Shown piece after piece: positions 16,527-24,488 of a DNA stretch of 25,656 bases; within the stretch, counting starts at the first letter, position 1, and each line of letters begins with the position of its first letter. The notes beneath the pieces were generated by a model. The model was given only the letters and a program-made list of their open reading frames with translations. It did no database searches and was not told the origin of the DNA. Made by a program: the position numbers and the translations under genes. This DNA comes from UBA4923 sp964486135 (GTDB lineage Bacteria; Bacillota; Clostridia; Saccharofermentanales; DTU023): the NCBI GenBank assembly GCA_964486135.1, contig CAZAKT010000022.1, positions 1 to 25,656 on the forward strand. Direction: 5' to 3'.

Positions 16527-17711
16527 TCAATTTGACAGGAGTACTTCCTGGGCGTCAAGCCGCTCCCAGGGCAAATCCAATTCCGGCCTGCCAAAATGAC
16601 CGTAATTGCTGACTTGGGCGTAAATCGGCCGGAGCAGGCCAAAACGCTCGATTATGGCGTCAGGACGCAGGTCGAAGCTACGGCGGACCAGGGCCCCCAG
16701 GGCTTCATCCGAGTGCCCGGCTCCTGTACCGAAAGTGGTTACCGTGACCGACACCGGTTCTGCCAGGCCAATGACATAGGCGATCTGAACCTCACATTGG
16801 CTGCAAAAACCAGCGGCCACCAGGTTTTTGGCGATATGGCGCGCGGCGTAGGACCCGGTCCTGTCGACCTTGGTCGGATCCTTTCCCGAGAAGGCGCCGC
16901 CCCCGTGGTGGCCGAAGCCCCCATAGGTGTCACAGATAATCTTCCGGCCTGTAAGCCCCGTATCCCCCTGTGGGCCTCCGATGACAAAGCGTCCGGTCGG
17001 ATTGACATAGATCTTCGTTTTACTGTCAAACAACTCACCCGCCAGGATGGGGTAGATGACCGCGTCCTCGATTTCCTCCCTTACCTGCTCGGGTGACGCA
17101 TCGGCACCGTGTTGGGCCGAGATGACCACGGTATCGATATGGACCGGGCGCTCACCCTCATAACGGATGGTCACCTGGGATTTGCCGTCAGGATGGAGGG
17201 AGGGCGCGTGGCCGCTTTTTCTTGCCTCCGCCAGGCGTCTGGTCAACCTGTGGGCAAGTGTGATGGGCAGGGGCATGAGTTCAGGGGTATCCTCGTTGGC
17301 AAAGCCGAACATCATTCCCTGGTCGCCGGCGCCTGTGCCCTGTCCCCCGCTCCCTCGGACCTCCAGGGAGCAGTCAACCCCCAGGGCGATGTCGGATGAT
17401 TGCTCATCAATCGAAGTCAGGACAGCGCAAGTATCCGCGTCAAAGCCGGACGCGTTACCCGTGTAACCAATACGCCTGATTGTCTCGCGCGCGACCATGG
17501 GGATATCCAGGTAGGCACTGGTCGTGATCTCGCCCAGGACCAGGACAAGCCCCGTCGTGACGACAACCTCGCAGGCCACCCGGGCGCAGGGGTCATGGCT
17601 GATCAGACCATCGAGAACGGAATCAGCGATCTGGTCACACACCTTGTCAGGATGCCCCTCGGTGATGGACTCCGATGTAAAAAGCCAGGAATCATTGGTC
17701 GAATTGAACAT
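16527..17711 (-). CDS. metK: S-adenosylmethionine synthetase
   Basis: Makes S-adenosylmethionine from methionine and ATP. The 394-residue product has normal length with the signatures EGHPDKVCDQIADS, GAGDQGMMFGFA, the phosphate-binding GGGAFSGKDPTKVDRT, and SYAARHIAKNLV. The ATG at 17711 has GAGGAG seven bases upstream. It is the first gene of a minus-strand cluster and is preceded by a SAM-I riboswitch with its own terminator, so its product should switch off its synthesis. The genes behind it (recD2, comF, trkA, trkH) follow at 30, 4, 73 and -4 bp and may be under the same control. Confidence 0.99.
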   Translation of the reverse strand: MFNSTNDSWLFTSESITEGHPDKVCDQIADSVLDGLISHDPCARVACEVVVTTGLVLVLGEITTSAYLDIPMVARETIRRIGYTGNASGFDADTCAVLTSIDEQSSDIALGVDCSLEVRGSGGQGTGAGDQGMMFGFANEDTPELMPLPITLAHRLTRRLAEARKSGHAPSLHPDGKSQVTIRYEGERPVHIDTVVISAQHGADASPEQVREEIEDAVIYPILAGELFDSKTKIYVNPTGRFVIGGPQGDTGLTGRKIICDTYGGFGHHGGGAFSGKDPTKVDRTGSYAARHIAKNLVAAGFCSQCEVQIAYVIGLAEPVSVTVTTFGTGAGHSDEALGALVRRSFDLRPDAIIERFGLLRPIYAQVSNYGHFGRPELDLPWERLDAQEVLLSN

Positions 17712-17761
17712 TAAATTTCTCCTCTTCTCTATTGCCTACCGCCCGCGGTCTTGCTTGACGG

Positions 17762-17785
17762 AAAAAAACCTCCGGATGGAGGCTT
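17762..17785 (-). terminator. Riboswitch-controlled intrinsic terminator before metK
   Basis: On the minus strand AAGCCTCC (17785-17778) pairs with GGAGGTTT (17773-17766) around ATCC, with one G-U pair, and is followed by more T residues. It is the expression platform of the SAM riboswitch. Confidence 0.93.
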
Positions 17786-17792
17786 AATCAAC

Positions 17793-17890
17793 CTCATCTC
17801 TCAGACCTCACAGTCTGCAGGAATTGGCACCGCCGCATGACCGCGGTTGCCGGGCTTCACAGGGCCAGTCCCTCCACCTCTCTTGATAAG
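17793..17890 (-). promoter_or_regulatory. SAM-I (S-box) riboswitch of metK
   Basis: Read on the minus strand, the aptamer begins CTTATCAAGAGAGGTGGAGG and continues through GGACTGGCCC, GAAGCCCGGCAACC, GGTGCCAATTCC and CTGAGAGATGAG, which are the conserved S-box blocks in order. P1 is CTTATC (17890-17885) with GATGAG (17798-17793). The kink-turn and the pseudoknot-forming blocks are present. When SAM is bound, P1 keeps the terminator free to form and transcription stops. Confidence 0.97.
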
Positions 17891-17909
17891 ATAATATTCA
17901 GTTTTGTCT

Positions 17910-17918
17910 ATTGTACCA
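17910..17918 (-). promoter_or_regulatory. Extended -10 promoter of metK operon
   Basis: TGG-TACAAT on the minus strand (17918 to 17910) is an extended -10 element 20 bp before the S-box P1. No clear -35 is found. The predicted RNA starts near 17903 and has a leader of about 190 bases. Confidence 0.6.
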
Positions 17919-18074
17919 TAGCGACGCCTTTCATTAGCCCCCTCTGATCTCCCTTTAACAGCAGTCAAAAAGACCGGCCGGGTCCTTTCCTGTCCCCCTT
18001 TTCAGCCTGCCTGCCGCCCCCTGTTTTATAGGATGGGCCAACCGGCCTGGTTACCGGAGATAGAGGAGGCGGGT

Positions 18075-19058
18075 ATGCGGGACAGTAGCCTGATGGAAAA
18101 AAACCGGATTTTACTGGTTGATGAACACGAGCCCTTCCTCCGGCGGGCGGCCTCACGCCTGCAACTCCACGCGGGCACTGACTATGAGGTGGAAGTCCTC
18201 CCTTCAGTCGGCCTGGAAGAGGCCCTGAAGAAAGGTGACTTGGAATTACCCTGCCTGATCATCGCGCCGGCCTACTGGAAAAAACCACAGGACCCCGGCC
18301 TTGATTTTGACAGCTGTACCATCCTCCGCTGGGGTGAGGGATCTGTCCCCCGCTATGGGGGAGCCGGGAGGATGGACCGGGTCATCCGGGAACACCTGCC
18401 GGATAGAGGGGTAAGGCGGAAATCAAGAGCCGGCAAATGCCAATTGGGATGCCACCTGTCCTTTTCGCCCACGTCCGGCTCGCGCTTCAACAGCCACGTG
18501 CTTGACAGGGAAATGGCTGCAGGAAAACGCCTGATCTACCTCCCCCTCAAAGCACTCTTCCGGATGTCCGACAGCTTCCGCAGGGGCCCTGAAGCCAACC
18601 TGGGTGATCTCCTTTGTCTGATCGCGGCGGGCGAAGCTCCGGATGCCCGCGGCCTGGGGACCTGGCTCTATCTCCACGAACGCGGCTATTTCACCTTCAG
18701 ACTGCCCGACCGCGCTGACGATCTCATCGCCTGCGACACCAAGCATTTGAAGGTCCTGGTGGACCTCCTCCTGGATTACGCCTCCTCTGGCGCCGAGCCC
18801 ACAGTCGTCTGGATAGATTCAGAAGGCCTTTTCCTGGAAAAACTCCTGGCAATCGCCGTCCTTTGTGATTTCATCTACGTCGAGGTCCCGGACGGCAGGT
18901 CATCAGCCTCTGCCGTAGCCAAGCGGGAACTGTCCTTATTTCTCGCTGATTTACCCAAATCCTGTAAGATCCTTGAATTACCCGGCAAGTCGAGGAGCGG
19001 TGCCGGGCCAGGGTCAGATGAAAAGGGGGAGCGAGCTGATCGTGCTTCCCGGCTATAA
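18075..19058 (+). CDS. tadZ: TadZ/CpaE-like protein with degenerate P-loop
   Basis: A 327-residue first gene of a Tad pilus cluster. The N-terminal 100 residues look like an atypical receiver domain (NRILLVDEHEPFLRRAASRL). The C-terminal half follows the MinD/ParA-type fold of TadZ: a strand and loop SFSPTSGSRFNS, then AGKRLIYLPLKALFRMSD. At the Walker A site the expected GK-T/S is replaced by R-F-N, with Phe138 at the lysine position, so ATP hydrolysis is unlikely. TadZ proteins localise the pilus machine to a pole. ATG 18075 is chosen for GAGGAGG five bases upstream; an in-frame ATG at 18033 lacks one. The product overlaps the ATPase gene by 41 bp. Assignment rests on position and fold pattern more than on close identity. 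Confidence 0.75.
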   Translation: MRDSSLMEKNRILLVDEHEPFLRRAASRLQLHAGTDYEVEVLPSVGLEEALKKGDLELPCLIIAPAYWKKPQDPGLDFDSCTILRWGEGSVPRYGGAGRMDRVIREHLPDRGVRRKSRAGKCQLGCHLSFSPTSGSRFNSHVLDREMAAGKRLIYLPLKALFRMSDSFRRGPEANLGDLLCLIAAGEAPDARGLGTWLYLHERGYFTFRLPDRADDLIACDTKHLKVLVDLLLDYASSGAEPTVVWIDSEGLFLEKLLAIAVLCDFIYVEVPDGRSSASAVAKRELSLFLADLPKSCKILELPGKSRSGAGPGSDEKGERADRASRL

Positions 19059-20340
19059 GGAAAAGCAAAACTGGATCCGGCGCATTGCCGCACATCTTGA
19101 ACCGGGTAGCGAGCCAAGCGATGAAGAATTGAAGCGTCTGATCGCGGCGGAGGTTGCCCAACAAACCCAGGGCTCGCCCCTGACTGTCTCTGAGAAAACC
19201 CGACTGATCGGCCACCTCTTTGACGCCATGCGTGGCCTCGATATCCTCCAGCCCCTCCTTGAGGAAACCGATATAACCGAAATCATGGTCAATAGCCCCG
19301 AACAGATCTATGTCGAACGGGCTGGGCGCCTGGAGAAAACGGATCTTGCCTTCGATTCTGCTGTCCATCTTACCCACGTGATCAGCCGCTATTTCGGACG
19401 GGCCAACAAGCTGGTCCATGAGCGCTCCCCCATCGCGGATATGCGACTTGAGGACGGCTCGCGCGTCCACGCCATCCTGCCTCCTGCCGCGCCCAACGGG
19501 CCGGTCCTGTCGATCAGAAGATTTACGGGGATCTATCCCTCCATGGAGGCCCTGGTTTCCAACAAAACCCTGCCGGAAGGCGAGGCTGAATTCCTGGCGG
19601 AGGCCGTCCGATCCCGGAAAAACATTTTCATAAGCGGTGGCACGGCCTCGGGGAAGACAACCTTTCTCAACGCCCTGGCTGCCTTTATTCCTCAAGATGA
19701 ACGGATCGTCACCATAGAGGACGCGGCTGAACTTGAACTGACTGGCATGCACAACCTGGTCCAGCTTGAAGCGCGAACCGCGTCCGTTGATGGTGGCGGT
19801 AGCATCTCGCTGTCAAAACTGATCCATTCCTCGCTCCGGCTCAGGCCCGACCGTGTGATCGTGGGCGAAGTCCGTGGCATTGAGGCCTACGATATGATCC
19901 AGGCCATGCAAACCGGCCATCCGGGCTCCATGTCGACGGGCCATGGCAACAGCAGTTGGGAAATGTTAAACCGCCTTTCGCTCCTGCTTATGACAGCCTC
20001 TCAATTGCCTTGGGAGGCCTGCAGGAGAATGGTCGCCTCCTCCATTGACCTCCTCGTCCATCTGGTCCGGCTGGCGGATGGCCGCAGGCTTGTCGCAGAG
20101 ATAAGCTCCGTCACCGGCTTTGAAGACGAGCAGTTCCAGCTGGAAACCCGCTACCGTTCAGCCCTGGCCCAACACACCGGGCGCGACCTGCCAGCCTCCT
20201 TTGGACCGGCTGGAAATCAGAGGAAGGCGGCCAGCTCTCCGCAAGTCAAGTCGGGACGAAAGCGCACGGTCAAGTTGATCCGGCTGAGAATGCCGGCAAA
20301 AGGGAGTGGATCGTCCGAGGAGCTTGTCTATGGCCAATAA
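19018..20340 (+). CDS. cpaF: CpaF/TadA family pilus assembly ATPase
   Basis: A 440-residue secretion ATPase that powers Flp pilus assembly. The N-terminal domain contains ETDITEIMVNSPEQIYVER, and a family loop IADMRLEDGSRVHAILPP follows. The motor has Walker A GGTASGKTT (Lys213), the Asp box TIEDAAEL, Walker B RPDRVIVGEVRG and the His box TGHPGSMSTGHGNS. The start is not firmly set. ATG 19018 lies inside the end of tadZ; GAGGAG is 18 bases upstream and only AGGG is close. The C-terminal 60 residues are basic and not conserved. It overlaps the next gene by 11 bp, so tadZ, cpaF and the platform gene are one translation-coupled unit. Confidence 0.96.
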   Translation: MKRGSELIVLPGYKEKQNWIRRIAAHLEPGSEPSDEELKRLIAAEVAQQTQGSPLTVSEKTRLIGHLFDAMRGLDILQPLLEETDITEIMVNSPEQIYVERAGRLEKTDLAFDSAVHLTHVISRYFGRANKLVHERSPIADMRLEDGSRVHAILPPAAPNGPVLSIRRFTGIYPSMEALVSNKTLPEGEAEFLAEAVRSRKNIFISGGTASGKTTFLNALAAFIPQDERIVTIEDAAELELTGMHNLVQLEARTASVDGGGSISLSKLIHSSLRLRPDRVIVGEVRGIEAYDMIQAMQTGHPGSMSTGHGNSSWEMLNRLSLLLMTASQLPWEACRRMVASSIDLLVHLVRLADGRRLVAEISSVTGFEDEQFQLETRYRSALAQHTGRDLPASFGPAGNQRKAASSPQVKSGRKRTVKLIRLRMPAKGSGSSEELVYGQ

Positions 20341-21913
20341 AAAGGAGAAAAGGCGGAAAGGCAGAGGCCGCTTTGACGCGGCCCGGCTCAGACGGCGATG
20401 GCTTTCCGTCATCCAGTGGGTCGCTCTTTCCATCATCCCCGCCCGCATTGCGCTCATCAGCTTCCTGGGTGATGACAAGGCCTCCTGGTTCGTTTCAGGA
20501 ATAGGGGCCCTCTTCCTGGGAATAGGCTTGGCAAGACTTTTCCATTTGCGGGAGGAGCAGATGCTCCTCATTCAGTACCAGCATCTGCTTGGCTATCTCT
20601 CGACCCGACTGGCTGCCGGTGTCCCGCTCGAGGCAGCTTTTTCCGAATCCGTCCTTCCCCTGAGGGAGCAACTCGGCCGCCACAATTCAATCGTCCGTTC
20701 ACTTATGGGCCTCAAAAAGAATCTAGAGTCACAGGTTTCACTGGGGGAGGCGCTTTCCGCCTTCACCCGGGAAGTGGGTTTGCCCGTCTGCAAACGCGAC
20801 TTCACCATGCTGATCATGCTGGCACGGACAGGTGGCCGGCTTGACGTCTTCATCCGTCAGAGCCACCACGACCTGTCCGCCCAGATCAATGCGCGAAATG
20901 AAGTCGCCAACGAGCGCCGCGGTCATTCAAGCGAGGCGCTTATCCTGGCTATCATCCCTTTTTTCATGGCCCATTTCATCCTGAGCAAGACCTCCAGCTA
21001 CAGCCAGCCCCTCCAGGAGACCGCCGCCATGCTTTGGCCCCTCAACCTGCTCTACCTGGCAGCCATGTTGGCCCTCTTCATCCTGCTTCTCCTTCTGGCT
21101 CCGGAGAAAACCAGGACGGGCAAGAAGAAGGGGAAACAGAAAAAAGAGCCTGCGGTGAAGCCGGCCCCCGACACCCTCTTCTCCCGCTGGCTCTCCCGCC
21201 TCTACCTGGACTGGCTGCCCGGACAGGTAGGTATGACCCTATCCGGGGCCGTCCAGCAACTGGCGGACCAACCGGAAAATGCCTGGCAGATCTATATGAG
21301 GCAAAAGCTATGGGATATTTTATGTGGCCTCTTGCTCGCCGGTCTCTTTGCCCTGTCAGGCCGGGTTTCCATCTTCCTTACGGCCCTGACCCCCTTCATC
21401 TTCTCCACCCTTCGTGACATCGGAATTTGTAACAAGGCCGCCAGACAAAAGGAGCAATACCGTTTTTTCTATCCTTCTGTCGTCAATTCCCTTCACATCC
21501 TCCTGGAAAGCGGTTTGACCCTAAACCGGTCACTTCGTATGGTTGCCCTGGTAAACAGCGCCGACTCCAAGCCCAATAACCCTGTCGCCCTTGCCCTGGG
21601 CCGGGCGGCCTTGCTTCTGGAGACGGGTTACGACGGCGTCATGGCTGTTGGCAGATTGGCTGAACGCTGTCCCCTTCCTGAGGTCCAAGCGGCCCTTCGG
21701 CTCATGGCCCGTTATGAGCGGGAGGGGGGAAGGGAAATACTGGAACTGGTCCGCATGCAATCCGACCGGAGCAGGCAACTCTATCGTGACGCTTTGAGGG
21801 GGCGGGCCGAACAGCGCTCTCTCCTCTACGTAATCCCTATGGCCATCGACCTCCTGGTCGTCATGGCGACTGTCATCCTTCCCGCGGTCGCCAGTCTCCA
21901 GCTCTATATCTAG
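20330..21913 (+). CDS. Tad platform protein, TadB-TadC-like fusion (two T2SSF domains)
   Basis: A 527-residue inner-membrane platform protein. A basic N-terminal tail and two membrane segments precede a first T2SSF-type helical domain (about residues 85-215: YLSTRLAAGVPLEAAFSES ... MLARTGGRLDVFIRQ). A membrane pair and a Lys-rich linker (about 265-285) follow. A second pair of membrane segments and a second T2SSF domain run to the end (SLHILLESGLTLNRSLRM ... MARYEREGGREILELV, final membrane helix). Usually TadB and TadC are separate proteins of about 300 residues, so this looks like a fusion of both. ATG 20330 has GAGGAG seven bases upstream. It lies inside the end of cpaF. No frameshift or stop is seen between the halves. 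Confidence 0.88.
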   Translation: MANKKEKRRKGRGRFDAARLRRRWLSVIQWVALSIIPARIALISFLGDDKASWFVSGIGALFLGIGLARLFHLREEQMLLIQYQHLLGYLSTRLAAGVPLEAAFSESVLPLREQLGRHNSIVRSLMGLKKNLESQVSLGEALSAFTREVGLPVCKRDFTMLIMLARTGGRLDVFIRQSHHDLSAQINARNEVANERRGHSSEALILAIIPFFMAHFILSKTSSYSQPLQETAAMLWPLNLLYLAAMLALFILLLLLAPEKTRTGKKKGKQKKEPAVKPAPDTLFSRWLSRLYLDWLPGQVGMTLSGAVQQLADQPENAWQIYMRQKLWDILCGLLLAGLFALSGRVSIFLTALTPFIFSTLRDIGICNKAARQKEQYRFFYPSVVNSLHILLESGLTLNRSLRMVALVNSADSKPNNPVALALGRAALLLETGYDGVMAVGRLAERCPLPEVQAALRLMARYEREGGREILELVRMQSDRSRQLYRDALRGRAEQRSLLYVIPMAIDLLVVMATVILPAVASLQLYI

Positions 21914-22031
21914 AGGCCAGGCACCCGTCGATTCCACCCCCGGAGCCTGATTAAGGCAGGTCACCGACCTTTTGTCTGACCCTGGTCAGCCAATAATGTC
22001 GACAGGTCTGTGATAAGGAAAGGAGACGACA
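21914..22031 (+). promoter_or_regulatory. 118-bp spacer before the pilin gene, possible weak promoter
   Basis: The only sizeable gap inside the Tad cluster. It holds AATAAT at 21992-21997 (-10-like), with TTGTCT upstream at poor spacing, and a 5-bp hairpin CTGAC/GTCAG at 21976-21989. Pilin genes are often expressed more strongly than the machine, so a separate promoter or an RNA processing site is plausible but not shown. Confidence 0.25.
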
Positions 22032-22205
22032 ATGAAGAAGAAACAACCTGAAAGAATTACCTGGGACGGTTTTGGCACCCTGGAGGTGATCATCATCATC
22101 GCGGTGCTTATCACGGTAGCCTTGCTCTTCCGGGAAAACATCATTTCCTTCGCAAGGAACTTGATCGACAAGGTCTTCACCTCCTCTGTCATCGACGGCC
22201 TGTAA
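22032..22205 (+). CDS. flp: Flp1-type type IVb pilin
   Basis: A 57-residue major-pilin-like protein. A short Lys-rich leader ends at Gly13, followed by FGTLE. This places Gly at -1 and Glu18 at +5 of the prepilin cleavage site, as in Flp pilins (the Tyr that usually follows the Glu is Val here). A hydrophobic helix VIIIIAVLITVALLF comes next, then an amphipathic IISFARNLIDKVF. The mature pilin would be about 44 residues. AGGAG at 22021-22025 is six bases before the ATG. The neighbouring ATPase and platform genes support the call. The prepilin peptidase must be encoded elsewhere. Confidence 0.9.
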   Translation: MKKKQPERITWDGFGTLEVIIIIAVLITVALLFRENIISFARNLIDKVFTSSVIDGL

Positions 22206-22220
22206 GATTCGAGGGCCTTT

Positions 22221-23246
22221 ATGATCGAGAAGACAGACATTGCCGGGGTCTGGCGATTGGCCGACGGACAGGCCCGGTCTTCCGACGGGATCGATGGGGT
22301 GGCGGAGACCGCCTTGCTCCGGCGGCCGCCCGCGTCAATCCTTCCTGTTTCCTGGCTGGAAGGGGAGAGGGGCCAGCTCTTTTTCAGGCCGGACAACCAA
22401 GGGCTACCCAGCTTGCGCGAAGTCGCCTGCCAGCTGGATAATGAGCCAGCCAAGGGTTACTGCCTCCTTAAAAGCGTTATGAGATCCGTCGATGAAGCAG
22501 CTGACCATCTTTTTGAATTGGAATCCATGGTCCTGAACCCCGACCTTATCTTTGTGGCCAATTGGGAGGATACCGAACCGGAAGTAAAAATTGTCTGCCT
22601 CCCCCTTGCCGGTGGAGAGGGCGAAAACCCCTTGGCGGCAGGTCTCCTTGATTGGCTGGCGGACAACTTTCGCTGGGAGGCGGATTTTTCTTCTTCTCTG
22701 CAAGTATTTTACAGGGACCCGGCCAACTGGGGCCATTTGCCGGGTACTGATCAGGATAAGACGGAAGAGGATGCCGGCCCTCCCTTTGAAAAGCAGAAGA
22801 AGGAGACTGCCCCCTCCCATTACCGCAGGTTTTCACCCTTGTCCCGCCTGCGCGATCTGTTCGCCGGCTATGGCAGCCCTGAATCCATCCATGAAGAAAC
22901 CGAAGAGCTTGACCTGGCCCATCGGCCGATGAGGATTGCCCAATTGTCGGAAGGCCTCCCCGGCACCCCGGAAGAGGACCTGGGCCGGCGGGCCTACATC
23001 CTGACAGAGGAATTCATAATTGGGCGCGATATCCGCGACGCTGACCTCCGCATCGATTCTGCCGCCATCAGCCGCCAGCACGCCCGGATTACATTGAAAG
23101 GGGGGAATTTTTTCCTTGAGGATCTGGGCTCAAGAAACGGGACCAGACTGGATGGTGTCCGTTTGAACCGCAAGAAGGAATACAGGTTGCCCGACAAGTG
23201 TCGACTTGCCTTTGCCGAAGAACACTTCTACTTCAGATCCGAGTGA
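22221..23246 (+). CDS. FHA-domain protein of the Tad locus (DUF6382-like N-terminus)
   Basis: A 341-residue cytoplasmic protein with no membrane segment. The N-terminal 180 residues (RSVDEAADHLFELESMVLNPDL and VKIVCLPL) resemble the DUF6382 region that precedes FHA domains in clostridial Tad loci. A charged linker follows. The C-terminal FHA domain covers about 260-335 with IIGRD, SAAISRQHARI, LEDLGSRNGT and LDGVRL, the residues that bind phosphothreonine. This suggests the pilus machine answers to Ser/Thr kinase signalling. The ATG at 22221 follows GAGGG and lies 15 bp after flp. A shared terminator ends the operon. Confidence 0.88.
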   Translation: MIEKTDIAGVWRLADGQARSSDGIDGVAETALLRRPPASILPVSWLEGERGQLFFRPDNQGLPSLREVACQLDNEPAKGYCLLKSVMRSVDEAADHLFELESMVLNPDLIFVANWEDTEPEVKIVCLPLAGGEGENPLAAGLLDWLADNFRWEADFSSSLQVFYRDPANWGHLPGTDQDKTEEDAGPPFEKQKKETAPSHYRRFSPLSRLRDLFAGYGSPESIHEETEELDLAHRPMRIAQLSEGLPGTPEEDLGRRAYILTEEFIIGRDIRDADLRIDSAAISRQHARITLKGGNFFLEDLGSRNGTRLDGVRLNRKKEYRLPDKCRLAFAEEHFYFRSE

Positions 23247-23262
23247 CTCCCCCCAAGACGAA

Positions 23263-23302
23263 AAGAGCGCTGTCCGCCCGGGATCAGGCCAACAGCGCTC
23301 TT
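23263..23302. terminator. Bidirectional terminator between the Tad operon and upp
   Basis: AAGAGCGCTGT (23263-23273) and ACAGCGCTCTT (23292-23302) form a perfect 11-bp stem with an 18-base loop. T-rich sequence follows on the plus strand (TTCTTCC) and TTTT ends the stem on the minus strand. It sits between two convergent operons. Confidence 0.85.
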
Positions 23303-23336
23303 CTTCCTATTTAGGTGAGACCCAGGGGTCCCCTAT

Positions 23337-23984
23337 TTATTTGGTGCCGAAGAGCCGGTCTCCTGCGTCTCCAAGACCCGGGACGATGTAGGCATTCTCA
23401 TCGAGGTAGTCATCGAGCCCGGCACAGAAGATGGGAACATCGGGATGCAGACTTTGCAATTTCTCGATTCCTTCAGGCGCCGCGATCAAGCAGACAAACT
23501 TGATATGCTCAATATTGCGCTGTTTCAGGAAATCGACGGAAGCAGCGGCCGAGCCGCCCGTCGCCAACATAGGATCCAGCAAAATGACATCACGGTTTTC
23601 GATATCATCGGGTAGTTTGCAGTAGTACTCAACAGGTTCAAGCGTCTCGGGATCGCGGTAGAGGCCGATATGCCCGATCTTGGCCATGGGGATCAGATTG
23701 ATCATGCCATCCACCATTCCCAGACCGGCCCGAAGAATCGGGATGAGGGCGAGTTTCTTTCCTTCAATCATGTGACAGTGGGCAAGGCCCATAGGGGTCT
23801 CAACATCGACAGGCCGGACGGGCAGGTCGCGCGTCACCTCATAGGCCATCAGCATGGAAACTTCACTGACAAGCTCGCGGAATTCCTTGGTACTGGTCTC
23901 CTTGTTGCGCATAATGGCAAGCTTGTGTTGGATCAGCGGATGGTCAAAGATGAACACCCCTCCACATTCTTTTTTCTCAGACAC
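23337..23984 (-). CDS. upp: Uracil phosphoribosyltransferase
   Basis: Pyrimidine salvage enzyme that makes UMP from uracil and PRPP. The 215-residue product has the PRPP loop LLDPMLATGGSA, ILRAGLGMVDG, and the uracil-binding C-terminus IVPGLGDAGDRLFGTK. The start chosen is GTG at 23984 (MSEKKECGGVFIF...), with AGAGGAG at 23999-23993 eight bases upstream. Codons further upstream belong to rpiB. It overlaps the end of rpiB by 8 bp. Confidence 0.97.
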   Translation of the reverse strand: MSEKKECGGVFIFDHPLIQHKLAIMRNKETSTKEFRELVSEVSMLMAYEVTRDLPVRPVDVETPMGLAHCHMIEGKKLALIPILRAGLGMVDGMINLIPMAKIGHIGLYRDPETLEPVEYYCKLPDDIENRDVILLDPMLATGGSAAASVDFLKQRNIEHIKFVCLIAAPEGIEKLQSLHPDVPIFCAGLDDYLDENAYIVPGLGDAGDRLFGTK

Positions 23985-24429
23985 AGAAAGCACTCCTCTC
24001 GTGATCGGCGATCTGATCAAGGCGGTTCTGGTGGCGGCCGCCGTCATAGGCTACCTCAACAAACAGATCGACCAGCATAAGCGCGTAAGGGATGGCCAGG
24101 ACGCGCCCTCCCAGCGCCAGTATATTGGCATTATTGTGACGGCGCGCCATCTCCGCCATAAATTCATTCGTACAAAGCGCGCAACGAATTCCGGGATTCT
24201 TGTTGGCGATAATCGATACGCCGATACCCGTTCCACAGACTACAATCCCACGTTCACAGGAACCGTCCAGGACCTTGTCGGCCGCACGCTGACTGAATTC
24301 CGCGTAGCTGACTGACTCCATTGAAGAAGTCCCGACATCGACGACATCGTGACCCTTCTCTTCCAGATGCCTCCGGATTGCTTCCTTCATCTCGTAACCA
24401 CCATGGTCGCTGGCGACTACTATCCTCAC
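23977..24429 (-). CDS. rpiB: Ribose-5-phosphate isomerase B
   Basis: Interconverts ribose 5-phosphate and ribulose 5-phosphate in the pentose phosphate pathway. The 150-residue RpiB/LacAB-type protein has IVVASDHGGYEMKEAI at the start, the catalytic Cys in GIVVCGTGIGVSIIANK, and HNNANILALGGR. GTG at 24429 is preferred because AAGGGGG is eight bases upstream and the protein then starts MRIVVASDHGG, like relatives; GTG at 24435 is too near the site. Pairing with upp makes sense, since ribose phosphate feeds PRPP for nucleotide salvage. Confidence 0.96.
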   Translation of the reverse strand: MRIVVASDHGGYEMKEAIRRHLEEKGHDVVDVGTSSMESVSYAEFSQRAADKVLDGSCERGIVVCGTGIGVSIIANKNPGIRCALCTNEFMAEMARRHNNANILALGGRVLAIPYALMLVDLFVEVAYDGGRHQNRLDQIADHERSAFCV

Positions 24430-24458
24430 ATCCACTTCCCCCTTACCTAATTTTTTTC

Positions 24459-24488
24459 ATTCTAACGCAGGCAGGGGGCCCCTGACAA
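24459..24488 (-). promoter_or_regulatory. Promoter of rpiB-upp
   Basis: On the minus strand TTGTCA (24488-24483), an 18-bp spacer and TAGAAT (24464-24459) each match 5 of 6. The start is near 24452, giving a leader of about 23 bases. Confidence 0.7.
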
